Shown here: one piece after another, positions 1 through 6,888 of the stretch
Numbering within the stretch: position 1 is the first letter of the stretch
Layout of the letters: each line of letters begins with the position of its first letter
NCBI GenBank assembly: GCA_002293425.1
Contig: DBDE01000001.1
Span: 15,460-36,454, forward strand
Direction: 5' to 3'
Source of the DNA: Alistipes sp. UBA940
GTDB taxonomy: Bacteria; Bacteroidota; Bacteroidia; Bacteroidales; Rikenellaceae
DNA: 20,995 nucleotides
The notes under the pieces: generated by a model
Databases searched by the model: none
Told to the model about the DNA's origin: nothing
The model's input: the letters and a program-made list of their open reading frames with translations, nothing else
Translations under genes and position numbers: made by a program

Positions 1-1674
1 GTGTCGATGACGATGAACGGGGCCGTGTTGCCCATCCTCTCTTTTTACATCGTTGCGGGTTTGGAGCAGGGAGCCACTTTGGAGCAACTGTCGGGGACGA
101 TCCAGAACGATATTTTGAAGGAATTTATGGTGCGCAACACCTATATCTATCCGCCCGAATTTTCGATGAAGATCATTGCCGATATTTTTGAATACACTTC
201 GCGCAATATGCCCAAGTTCAACTCTATTTCCATTTCGGGCTATCATATGCAGGAGGCGGGTGCGACCGAGGAGATCGAGCTGGCTTATACGCTTGCCGAC
301 GGGTTGGAGTATCTGCGCACGGGGGTGAATGCGGGGATGAGCATCGACAGTTTCGCGCCTCGGTTGTCGTTCTTCTGGGCGGCGGGTATGAACCACTTCA
401 AGGAGATTGCCAAGATGAGGGCGGCAAGGTTGCTGTGGGCGAAGATCGTGAGCGGGTTCAATCCCAAGAATCCCAAGTCGTTGGCGCTCCGGACCCACAC
501 CCAGACCAGCGGGTGGTCGCTCACCGAGCAGGACCCGTTCAACAACGTTGCCAGAACGGCCATCGAGGCTATGAGTGCCGCGCTGGGACACACCCAGAGT
601 TTGCACACCAACGCGCTGGACGAGGCGATCGCGCTTCCGACCGACTTCTCGGCCCGAATCGCGCGAAACACCCAGATTTATATTCAGGAAGAGACCGATA
701 TTTGCCGCGAGGTCGACCCGTGGGCAGGTTCTTATTATGTGGAGAGCCTGACCGACGAGATTGCCCGCAAGGCGTGGAAGCTCATCGAAGAGGTGGAGCA
801 GCTGGGCGGTATGGCCAAAGCGGTCGAAACGGGCGTCCCCACTATGCGTATCGAGGAAGCCGCGGCAAGGAAGCAAGCGTTGATCGACAGCGGCGAAGAG
901 ATAATCGTGGGGCTGAACCGTTATCGCCTCGAAAAGGAGGACCCGATAGACATTCTGGCGGTGGATAACACGGCGGTGCGACTTTCGCAGATCGAGAGGT
1001 TGAAGTCGTTGCGGGCGGGCAGAGACGAGGCGGCTGTTAAGCGCGCGTTGGAGGCCATAACGGAGTGCGCACGGACGGGCAAGGGTAACCTTTTGGAGCT
1101 CTCCATCGAGGCGGCTAAGGTTCGCGCTTCGTTGGGTGAGATTTCGGATGCTTGCGAGGCTGTTGCGGGTCGCTATAAAGCTGTTGTACGTTTAATTTCA
1201 GGAGTTTATTCGTCTGCCGTGAAAGAAGATAGAACGTTTGCCGAGGCGCGTCGCCTTGCCGAACAATTTGCCAAGAAAGAGGGTCGCCGTCCGCGGATTA
1301 TGGTGGCCAAGTTGGGTCAGGACGGCCATAGTCGCGGGGCTAAGGTGGTGTCGACGGGTTATGCCGACATCGGGTTCGATGTCGATATGGGCCCGTTGTT
1401 TCAGACCCCCGAGGAGGCGGCTCGCCAGGCTGTGGAGAACGATGTCCACGTGGTGGGCGTGTCGTCGCTGGCGGCAGGTCACCTGACGCTGGTACCGCAG
1501 ATCATTGCCGAGCTCGAAAAGCTGGGTCGGGGCGATATTATGGTGATTGTGGGCGGTGTGATTCCGGCGCAGGACTATGAGCAGTTGTATAAGGACGGGG
1601 CTGCGGCCATTTTCGGGCCGGGTACGCCTGTTGCGAATGCCGCGGTGAAGATTTTGGAGCTGTTGATGCAGTAA
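1..1674 (+). CDS. mutB: Methylmalonyl-CoA mutase large subunit, 5'-truncated by the window edge
   Basis: Adenosylcobalamin-dependent mutase interconverting succinyl-CoA and methylmalonyl-CoA, in Bacteroidota the step leading to propionate in the cytoplasm. The 557 visible residues begin inside the TIM-barrel domain; full-length family members are about 710 residues, so roughly 150 are missing and the GTG at base 1 is not the true start. Barrel motifs are clear: SGYHMQEAGA with the active-site His at visible residue 82, then RLLWAK and LRTHTQTSGWSLTEQDP. The C-terminal cobalamin-binding domain starts near visible residue 425 with DGHSRGAKV: D441, axial-ligand H443 and G446 give the DxHxxG signature, followed by SSLAAGH and a GG loop. 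The small subunit gene mutA, usually just upstream, would lie outside the window. The position after the ligand His is Ser where I expect Asp (DGHDRG). Identification is secure. Confidence 0.96.
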   Translation: MSMTMNGAVLPILSFYIVAGLEQGATLEQLSGTIQNDILKEFMVRNTYIYPPEFSMKIIADIFEYTSRNMPKFNSISISGYHMQEAGATEEIELAYTLADGLEYLRTGVNAGMSIDSFAPRLSFFWAAGMNHFKEIAKMRAARLLWAKIVSGFNPKNPKSLALRTHTQTSGWSLTEQDPFNNVARTAIEAMSAALGHTQSLHTNALDEAIALPTDFSARIARNTQIYIQEETDICREVDPWAGSYYVESLTDEIARKAWKLIEEVEQLGGMAKAVETGVPTMRIEEAAARKQALIDSGEEIIVGLNRYRLEKEDPIDILAVDNTAVRLSQIERLKSLRAGRDEAAVKRALEAITECARTGKGNLLELSIEAAKVRASLGEISDACEAVAGRYKAVVRLISGVYSSAVKEDRTFAEARRLAEQFAKKEGRRPRIMVAKLGQDGHSRGAKVVSTGYADIGFDVDMGPLFQTPEEAARQAVENDVHVVGVSSLAAGHLTLVPQIIAELEKLGRGDIMVIVGGVIPAQDYEQLYKDGAAAIFGPGTPVANAAVKILELLMQ

Positions 1675-1697
1675 TTTCTTTTTTGTTCTTTGACAGG

Positions 1698-1732
1698 GGC
1701 AGGCTACGGATTTGTGGCCTGCCTTTGTTTTA
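1698..1732 (+). terminator. Rho-independent terminator of mutB
   Basis: A 10-bp stem, GGCAGGCTAC (1698-1707) with GTGGCCTGCC (1714-1723), has one G-T wobble and a 6-base loop. It is followed by a T-rich tract (1724-1731). It starts 23 bases after the mutB stop. The convergent rfbC stop codon (1730-1732 on the minus strand) sits in the T tract. Read leftward, the same stem is followed by an A-rich tract, so it should not work as a classical terminator for rfbC. Confidence 0.8.
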
Positions 1733-2248
1733 CAGATATGGCAGGGCGGCGTCTTTGTCGGACAGGATGGGGTTTTGAATGCCCCAGTCGATTGCTAGGG
1801 TGGGGTCGTTCCAGCGCACTCCGCCGTCGAGCTCGGGGTGGTAGAAGTCGCTCACCTTGTAGGCCACGATGGTGTCTTCCAGCGCGACGAACCCGTGGGC
1901 GAGGCCGGCTGGGATGAAGAGCTGGCGACGGTTTTCGCCCGAGAGTTCCACCGCCACCCATCGGCGGAAAGTGGGGGATTGGGGGCGCAGATCGACTGCC
2001 ACATCGAGGATGCGTCCGGTGATGGCGCGCACCAGTTTGGCTTGTTGGTGGGGTGGTTTTTGGAGGTGGAGGCCGCGGATGACGCCTTTGACGGAGAACG
2101 ATTGGTTGTCCTGGACAAATTTCACTTGGGCGATGTTTTCGGCGAACCATTTCTCGGAGAATGTTTCGGCGAATGTTCCGCGTGGATCGGTGAACACGTT
2201 GGGTTCGACGATCTTCACCTCCTTGATTTTCGTGTCGTGTACTTTCAT
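1730..2248 (-). CDS. rfbC: dTDP-4-dehydrorhamnose 3,5-epimerase
   Basis: Third enzyme of dTDP-L-rhamnose synthesis: it epimerises C3 and C5 of dTDP-4-keto-6-deoxyglucose in the cytoplasm. The 172 residues match the usual RmlC length (about 180). The cupin catalytic set is visible: base His61 in RGLHLQ, Lys71, His118 in GLAHGF and Tyr130 in AYKVSDFYHPE, with DNQSFSVKGVIRGLH as the family fingerprint. The ATG start (2246-2248) follows directly from the alignment to family N-termini. It is the last gene of the leftward unit, separated from rfbA by 194 bases filled with repeats, so it may be uncoupled in expression from rfbA. No rfbB or rfbD is present in the window. The gene converges on mutB. 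Confidence 0.96.
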   Translation of the reverse strand: MKVHDTKIKEVKIVEPNVFTDPRGTFAETFSEKWFAENIAQVKFVQDNQSFSVKGVIRGLHLQKPPHQQAKLVRAITGRILDVAVDLRPQSPTFRRWVAVELSGENRRQLFIPAGLAHGFVALEDTIVAYKVSDFYHPELDGGVRWNDPTLAIDWGIQNPILSDKDAALPYL

Positions 2249-2269
2249 AGTTGCGTTTCGTTATTTTTT

Positions 2270-2389
2270 CGAGGTCGCAGACCTCGTCGGCTCGCCCCGT
2301 GGGGGGCGGCGGGGTCGAGCCGAATTATGCGTTGCGTAGCTTGGGCGTCGCGTAGCTTACTCGTCACTCGTCACTCGTAATTCGTAACT
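2270..2389 (+). repeat. Dispersed two-hairpin element, copy 1, with heptamer tail
   Basis: This fills most of the rfbA-rfbC spacer. Module A is a perfect hairpin, cgaggtc/gacctcg with a 3-base loop (2270-2286). Module B is a GC-rich stem, tcggctcg (2287-2294) with cgagccga (2316-2323), whose inner cccc/gggg pairs leave a single T bulge. Module C (2333-2359) contains two direct copies of gcgtagc 16 bases apart. A tail of about 4.4 heptamers (actcgtc, actcgtc, actcgta, attcgta) covers 2359-2389. The same A-B-C-heptamer order recurs at 20853-20978, and A-B alone at 15721-15776. The element reads on the plus strand, opposite to the flanking genes. Confidence 0.8.
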
Positions 2390-2431
2390 ACTCTCGCTTC
2401 GCTCGCGTGATTGTCATCCTCACCTCGGCAT

Positions 2432-2447
2432 CGTGAACAAGTTCACG
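2432..2447. repeat. Perfect short hairpin overlapping the rfbA stop codon
   Basis: The inverted repeat cgtgaac/gttcacg (7 bp) has a 2-base loop and extends through a one-base bulge. The rfbA TGA stop (2443-2445) lies inside the right arm. No T-run follows on the minus strand, so it is not a classical terminator for rfbA. It resembles module A hairpins of the dispersed element in size and in its cg...cg ends, but the sequence differs. Confidence 0.6.
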
Positions 2448-3336
2448 TGCTCTCGGTTCGTCGACAATTCCCAACAAGGCGAAGCAAATATTGCCCATAC
2501 TGATTTCCCGCAAGCGGGACGGCCAGCCGCCGAACATCGTCCGACGAAATCCAACCCGCCCGCCAGGCAATCTCCTCCAACGCCGCAATCTTCAACCCCT
2601 GACGCTTCTCCACCGTCTCAACAAACGTCCCCGCATTGCTCAACGAATCGTGAGTGCCCGTATCCAACCAGGCAAACCCCCGCCCAAGCACCCTAACATC
2701 GACCAACCGCCGCCGAACATAATCCTCATTCACACTCGTGATCTCCAACTCGCCCCGCGCACTCGGCCGTACCCCCCGCGCCACATCCACAACCCCCGAA
2801 GGATAAAAATACAACCCCACAACCGCCAAATCGGACCTCGGCGAAACCGGCTTCTCCTCGATGCCAACCGCCCTCCCGTCGTCATCCAACTCCACTACCC
2901 CATATACTCTGGGATCACTCACCGTGTACCCGAAAATCGTTGCCCTGCCGCCCTCGGCCCTCGCCACAGCCTCGCGCAACATCCCCGTAAAGCCCTGACC
3001 GTAAAAAATATTGTCGCCCAAAGCCAAACAAACAGCCTCGTTCCCGATAAACTCCTCGGCTATCAAAAACGCCTCCGCAATGCCCTTAGGCGCAGGTTGA
3101 GCGGCATAACTAAACCTCACCCCCAGCTCGCTCCCGTCGCCCAGCAACCGCTCGAACAGCGGCAAATCGGCCGGAGTCGAAATTACCAAAATGTCCCTGA
3201 TGCCCGCCAGCATCAACACCGAGACGGGATAATAGATCATCGGCTTGTCATACACCGGCAACAACTGTTTGCTCACCGCTCTGGTGAGCGGCCACAACCG
3301 CGTCCCCATTCCGCCCGCTAAAACAATTCCACGCAT
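2443..3336 (-). CDS. rfbA: Glucose-1-phosphate thymidylyltransferase
   Basis: Makes dTDP-glucose from dTTP and glucose-1-phosphate, the first step of dTDP-rhamnose synthesis. The 297 residues show the nucleotidyltransferase signature GGMGTRLWPLT (8-18, with Arg13) and SKQLLPVYDKPMIYYP (Lys23 onward), the metal Asp108 in LGDNIFYG, EKP at 161-163, and the second metal Asp225 in WLDTGTHDSL. The conserved end GQYLLRL is at 281-287. The last ten residues (VGNCRRTEST) extend beyond the usual terminus and come from DNA merging into the repeat-filled spacer; the stop lies inside a hairpin. The ATG is at 3334-3336, only 12 bases after ugd, so the two are probably co-transcribed. The cluster supplies rfbA and rfbC only, so rhamnose synthesis would need rfbB and rfbD from elsewhere. 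Confidence 0.97.
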   Translation of the reverse strand: MRGIVLAGGMGTRLWPLTRAVSKQLLPVYDKPMIYYPVSVLMLAGIRDILVISTPADLPLFERLLGDGSELGVRFSYAAQPAPKGIAEAFLIAEEFIGNEAVCLALGDNIFYGQGFTGMLREAVARAEGGRATIFGYTVSDPRVYGVVELDDDGRAVGIEEKPVSPRSDLAVVGLYFYPSGVVDVARGVRPSARGELEITSVNEDYVRRRLVDVRVLGRGFAWLDTGTHDSLSNAGTFVETVEKRQGLKIAALEEIAWRAGWISSDDVRRLAVPLAGNQYGQYLLRLVGNCRRTEST

Positions 3337-3348
3337 AAAATCAATTTA

Positions 3349-4647
3349 TTATACTCCCACTCCCTCGTATTCGAACCCGAGGCCGGTCAGCTCGCGCGCA
3401 TCGTAAATATTGCGCCCATCCAAAACCAGCCGTCCACGCATCATCCGCCCAACAACATCCCAATCTGGCACCCGAAACGCCTTCCACTCCGTGGCCAACA
3501 ACAAAGCATCCACCCCCTGTGTCGCCGAATACATCGACTCGCAATAAACCACACCATCGCCCAACTCCGCCCGCGCCGCCGCCATCGCCACCGGATCGAA
3601 CACCCGCACAACAGCCCCCCGCCGCAACAACTCCCGAGCCGTAAAAACCGCCGCAGACTGCCTCACATCATCCGTCTCGGGCTTGAAAGCAAGACCCCAG
3701 AGGCCAAAAACGCGTCCCGTCAAGTCGTCGCCGAACCGGCGCAAAATCTTCTCCACCAACACGTTTTTCTGCCGATCGTTCACCCGCTCCACCGCCTCCA
3801 AAATCTCCATCCGATAGCCCAGCCCGGCCGCCGTCGCTATCAAAGCATCGACATCTTTCGGAAAACACGAACCTCCGTAACCCAGCCCGGCGTACAAAAA
3901 CTTGTTGCCTATCCGCGGATCCGCCCCCATCCCGCGCCGTACTTCGCTCACATTCGCCCCCACGAGTTCGCACAGATTGGCAATGTCGTTGATGAACGAA
4001 ATGCGCGTCGCAAGCATCGCGTTGGAGGCATATTTAATCATCTCGGCCGAACGTATGTCGCTCACTATCAGCCTGTTGGAGTTGATCATAAAGGGTTTGT
4101 AGAGCCGCTCCATCGTCAGCCGTGCACTGTCCGACGACACCCCGACTACCACCCGATCGGGGTGCATAAAATCCTCCACCGCGTTGCCCTCTTTCAGAAA
4201 TTCGGGATTGCTTGCGACTTCGAAATCGACATCCGTCAAGCCCGCAATAATATCTCTCACCCGCTCGGTCGTGCCCACCGGAACGGTGCTCTTGGTGACG
4301 ACCAACACGCTGTGGGTCAACGCTTTACCTATCTGCTGGGCAGCTCCCAACACGTGACTCAGGTCGGCACTGCCATCCTCGCCCGGCGGCGTGCCCACAG
4401 CGATGAAAACCACCTCCGCACCCTCCACAGCTTCGGCAAGCGAGGTGGTGAAACCAAGCCGATCCACCGCCTGATTGCGCACCACAAGCTCCTCCAGCCC
4501 GGGTTCGTAAATCGGCAGCCGACCATATTTCAGGTTCTCGATCTTCTCGGCGTTCGAATCGACGCACGCCACCTCGATGCCCATCTCGGCAAAGCAGGTG
4601 CCCGAAACCAAGCCCACGTACCCCGTACCTATGATACAAATTTTCAT
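3349..4647 (-). CDS. ugd: UDP-glucose 6-dehydrogenase
   Basis: Oxidises UDP-glucose to UDP-glucuronate with two NAD+ per turnover, providing a precursor for acidic surface polysaccharide. The protein is 432 residues from the ATG at 4645-4647. An open frame continues 99 codons further upstream but encodes nothing family-like, and this ATG begins MKICIIGTGYVGLV, the Rossmann start of the family. Other motifs: VTKSTVPVGT (118-127), NPEFLKEGNAV (147-157, Glu149, Lys152), MIKYASNA (Lys205, Asn209), the catalytic nucleophile Cys261 in GGSCFPKD, and the C-terminal NAD(P)-fold domain with FKPETDD. Its start overlaps the glycosyltransferase stop by ATGA (4 bp), indicating translational coupling. Full length and apparently intact. 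Confidence 0.97.
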   Translation of the reverse strand: MKICIIGTGYVGLVSGTCFAEMGIEVACVDSNAEKIENLKYGRLPIYEPGLEELVVRNQAVDRLGFTTSLAEAVEGAEVVFIAVGTPPGEDGSADLSHVLGAAQQIGKALTHSVLVVTKSTVPVGTTERVRDIIAGLTDVDFEVASNPEFLKEGNAVEDFMHPDRVVVGVSSDSARLTMERLYKPFMINSNRLIVSDIRSAEMIKYASNAMLATRISFINDIANLCELVGANVSEVRRGMGADPRIGNKFLYAGLGYGGSCFPKDVDALIATAAGLGYRMEILEAVERVNDRQKNVLVEKILRRFGDDLTGRVFGLWGLAFKPETDDVRQSAAVFTARELLRRGAVVRVFDPVAMAAARAELGDGVVYCESMYSATQGVDALLLATEWKAFRVPDWDVVGRMMRGRLVLDGRNIYDARELTGLGFEYEGVGV

Positions 4648-5525
4648 CGTCCTAAAAATATATAGCGCAACCGTTTCCAGCGCGAACACACGGCTTGCAA
4701 CTCGGGCAAAAGTGCCCTTGCACGGCGGCGGTCGATCTGTCGCAACTCCATCCACCGGTCCACCAAAACGCCCTCCAAAAGTCCGCCACGACCCACCTCG
4801 GCCGCAAAAACCGCCGCCCGCCTGTCCACCTCGAACCGCGTCGCCATAGCGTCCCAATCCATCCGGCCCTCGTGGGTCAAAGCACCCTCGCGCCGCACAT
4901 TGCAGTAAACCACCGTATCGTCCACAGCGATCGTGCGCGCCCAATGACCCGCCTGCAACGAAAACATCACCGAAGCCGAAAACCGCACTTCGTCGAACTT
5001 AATATGGTGAGTGTCAACCAGTTCGCGCTTCACAAACCGTCCCCACGGCACACTCACCCGATAGCGCAACGCCGTCTCGTCGCCCCGACTTTCGAACGCA
5101 TCCATTGCCCGCAACCGCGAAGTGTTGATACAGGTGGGCTCCATCGTGGCGTCGTCGATGCTGTCGTGGCGAAAAAAGACCATATCCGCGTCCGAGTCGA
5201 CGTGTCTGTCGAACGCCTCTCCGATGGAGGGGTGGAAAAAGTCGTCGGCATCGGCAAAAACCAACCATTTTCCGCGAGCCACTCCCAACCCCACATTGCG
5301 CGCAACACCCACGCCGCCACTCCCGCCGATTGGACTCTTGTGGAAAATCACCTCGGTATTCGGCCGCCCCAATCCGGGAAATCGACCGAAATCGACCACC
5401 CGCTCGTCCGAACTGTCGTCCACCACTATCACCTGAACGTCGTCGCGCTCCGGAATGGATGCAAGACACCGCTCCAGCAGCTCCGGAATGTTCTTATGGG
5501 GAATTATGATCGAAAAACTATACAT
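4644..5525 (-). CDS. Family 2 (GT-A) glycosyltransferase
   Basis: Predicted cytoplasmic inverting glycosyltransferase adding a sugar to a glycan acceptor. The start used is the ATG at 5523-5525 (293 residues, MYSFSIIIPHKN); an in-frame TTG two codons upstream is possible. GT-A features: nucleotide-binding Asp36-Asp37 in VVDDSSDE, the conserved GVARNVGLGVARGKW segment, and the metal-binding DxD at Asp92/Asp94 in FADADDFF. No transmembrane segment is seen. The start lies 22 bases inside the end of prmA and the stop overlaps the ugd start by 4 bp. With ugd, rfbA and rfbC following, it probably contributes to a surface polysaccharide or lipopolysaccharide core, but donor and acceptor cannot be read from the sequence. 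Confidence 0.88.
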   Translation of the reverse strand: MYSFSIIIPHKNIPELLERCLASIPERDDVQVIVVDDSSDERVVDFGRFPGLGRPNTEVIFHKSPIGGSGGVGVARNVGLGVARGKWLVFADADDFFHPSIGEAFDRHVDSDADMVFFRHDSIDDATMEPTCINTSRLRAMDAFESRGDETALRYRVSVPWGRFVKRELVDTHHIKFDEVRFSASVMFSLQAGHWARTIAVDDTVVYCNVRREGALTHEGRMDWDAMATRFEVDRRAAVFAAEVGRGGLLEGVLVDRWMELRQIDRRRARALLPELQAVCSRWKRLRYIFLGR

Positions 5526-6451
5526 GCCCAATTATCTTTAATCCGCTGGCCGGCGTGGTGCAGTCCCAAATCGAGCGCACAACGCTCCACCGCCGGAATA
5601 TCGCTCTCGAAAATGCCGCTCATAATCAATAAACCGCCCGCGCTCAGGCAATCGACGTAAGAGTGCATATCGCGCAGCAAAATGTTTTTATTGATATTGG
5701 CCAAAACCACATCGAAACGACGCCCCGCAATGGCCGAAACATCGCCCCGAATCGAGTGTACAATGTCGCCGACGCCGTTCGCCGCAATGTTTTCGAGCGA
5801 ATTTTCGTACGCCCACTCGTCTATGTCGACCGCCACGACGCTCTCTGCGCCCAGTTGGGCCGCCAAAATGGCCAGCACACCCGTTCCCGAACCCATATCG
5901 AGCACCCGTTTGCCCCCGAAATCGTGCTCCAGCATCTCGGCACACATCAACGAAGTGGTGGCGTGATGACCCGTGCCGAACGACATCTTCGGCATAATGA
6001 TTATTTCCCTGATTTCGCGTGAAAAACGCCCACCTGCGGCGTTATGCTCGTTCTTCACTCGGTCACGTACGTCGAGTACGCTCCCTTGTTCATCACTTTG
6101 CAAGCCTTGCATCTGGCCATTTTTGACGCGAAATGAATTGGAAATCGGTGCGTGGAACGGAGCGCGGATAACCAGCTTGTCGTCGATGTTGACCGGCTCG
6201 AAATGACTCTCCCACACGGCGTTCCAATTCTGCGTTTCGATCTCGATATAGCGCGCGCCTTCGATGCCGTGGGTCGCCAAAATGTCGTCTGAAACAGCTT
6301 TGCAATCGGGCAATTTGTCGGCTGGGATATAGGCTTTTAGCAGCCCTGGCTCCTCTTCGAAGCTGTCGAAAGGCAACTCGGCCAGCTCGGCTACCAGCAC
6401 CTCGCTCGTTGTCGGATCGGCCACGGGAATATTCAACTCGATGTAGTTCAT
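5504..6451 (-). CDS. prmA: Ribosomal protein L11 methyltransferase, with an in-frame insertion
   Basis: SAM-dependent trimethylation of ribosomal protein L11. The ATG at 6449-6451 gives 315 residues starting MNYIELNIPVAD, matching family N-termini; open frame upstream of it is not family-like. An N-terminal L11-recognition domain (1-100) is followed by the methyltransferase domain: MSFGTGHHATT (156-166), SAM-binding VLDMGSGTGVLAI (183-195), acidic VDID (208-211) and ANINKNILL (251-259). Residues about 107-147 (41 aa) have no counterpart in the PrmA proteins I recall and are encoded exactly by a 123-bp segment bounded by inverted repeats. Without it the protein is 274 residues, near the usual 275-290. 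The catalytic motifs are intact, so activity is plausible. It heads the leftward unit and overlaps the glycosyltransferase start. Confidence 0.95.
   Translation of the reverse strand: MNYIELNIPVADPTTSEVLVAELAELPFDSFEEEPGLLKAYIPADKLPDCKAVSDDILATHGIEGARYIEIETQNWNAVWESHFEPVNIDDKLVIRAPFHAPISNSFRVKNGQMQGLQSDEQGSVLDVRDRVKNEHNAAGGRFSREIREIIIMPKMSFGTGHHATTSLMCAEMLEHDFGGKRVLDMGSGTGVLAILAAQLGAESVVAVDIDEWAYENSLENIAANGVGDIVHSIRGDVSAIAGRRFDVVLANINKNILLRDMHSYVDCLSAGGLLIMSGIFESDIPAVERCALDLGLHHAGQRIKDNWACIVFRS
6012..6134. mobile_element. In-frame palindrome-bounded 123-bp insertion within prmA
   Basis: The segment begins atttcgcgtgaaaaacg (6012-6028) and ends with the near-perfect reverse complement (6118-6134): 15 of 17 positions pair. 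Its length is exactly 41 codons and it has no stop in the prmA frame. Internal hairpins: aacgcc/ggcgtt (6025-6030 with 6038-6043), cgtac/gtacg (6066-6070 with 6076-6080) and a tgcaa/ttgca stem near 6098-6111. The trinucleotide TGA occurs at both edges (6010-6012 and 6134-6136), which could be a short target duplication, but the palindrome ends make the boundary ambiguous. It encodes no transposase, so any mobility would be non-autonomous. The gene context says insertion; the mobile label is inference. Confidence 0.7.
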
Positions 6452-6459
6452 TGCTATGA

Positions 6460-6467
6460 CAAAGTTA
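6460..6467 (-). promoter_or_regulatory. Bacteroidota-type -7 box for prmA (possibly leaderless)
   Basis: On the minus strand this reads TAACTTTG, matching the Bacteroidota TAnnTTTG -7 consensus. Only 8 bases separate it from the prmA ATG. If initiation is at the usual distance downstream of the box, the 5' UTR would be a few bases at most. The -33 region is weak (a TTT without a clear G), so confidence is moderate. Confidence 0.55.
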
Positions 6468-6498
6468 GTAAAATCTTTTTGAAAGGGTGTGGGGGATT

Positions 6499-6528
6499 TT
6501 TGTTTTCCTGAGATTTTTTCTACCTTTG
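6499..6528 (+). promoter_or_regulatory. Promoter of rpsO-pnp
   Basis: A Bacteroidota-type promoter: -33 TTTG at 6499-6502, an 18-base spacer, and -7 box TACCTTTG at 6521-6528. Predicted transcription start is near 6535, giving a leader of about 70 bases before rpsO. The leader holds a small hairpin, attcg/cgaat, around 6548-6563; whether it takes part in S15 autoregulation, as known for other bacteria, cannot be judged here. The promoter is divergent from that of prmA. Confidence 0.75.
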
Positions 6529-6603
6529 CGGCCACGCTTCGGTGTGATTCGATAAGGCGAATGCATCGTGAAGTGGAACCTTAAAAAACATTTTATTAAG
6601 ATT

Positions 6604-6876
6604 ATGGCTTATTTAACAGCTGAAAAGAAGAGCGAACTCTTCGGCCAGTACGGCAAGTCTAACACCGACACCGGCTCCGCAGAGAGTCAGGTTGCGCTGT
6701 TTTCGTACCGTATCAGCCACCTTACCGAACACCTGAAAAAGAACAAACACGACTTCGGAACCCAACGTGCGCTGTTGCGCCTGGTGGGTAAAAGGCGCCA
6801 CGTGTTGGAGTATCTCAAAGAGACGGACATCGAACGTTATCGCGCCATTGTGAAGGCTTTGGGTCTGCGTAAATAA
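6604..6876 (+). CDS. rpsO: 30S ribosomal protein S15
   Basis: Primary 16S rRNA-binding protein of the small subunit platform. The ATG at 6604 gives 90 residues (MAYLTAEKKSELF), the usual size of 89-90; an in-frame ATG 12 codons upstream lies in the leader and would add a non-family tail. The S15 core is fully conserved, including DTGSAESQVALFSYRI, HLTEHLKKNKHDFGTQRAL and LVGKRRHVLEYLK, which form the rRNA-binding helices. pnp follows after 12 bases, the classical rpsO-pnp arrangement. Transcribed from the promoter at 6499-6528. Confidence 0.97.
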   Translation: MAYLTAEKKSELFGQYGKSNTDTGSAESQVALFSYRISHLTEHLKKNKHDFGTQRALLRLVGKRRHVLEYLKETDIERYRAIVKALGLRK

Positions 6877-6888
6877 CCCCCCGAAGCT

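Noticed and set aside
2270..2323. Hairpins A and B as rho-independent terminators
   Set aside because: In none of the three copies is a stem followed by a T-run on the strand being transcribed.
2433..3321. Plus-strand open frames across rfbA
   Set aside because: Low-complexity Arg/Pro/His-rich shadows of the clearly identified minus-strand rfbA.
4648..4944. 99-codon in-frame upstream extension of ugd
   Set aside because: It overlaps the glycosyltransferase gene in another frame, encodes a Gly/Arg-rich shadow sequence, and the internal ATG gives the exact family N-terminus.
6568..6603. Upstream ATG extending rpsO by 12 codons
   Set aside because: S15 proteins start at MAYLTAEKK-like sequence; the extension lies within the predicted leader.
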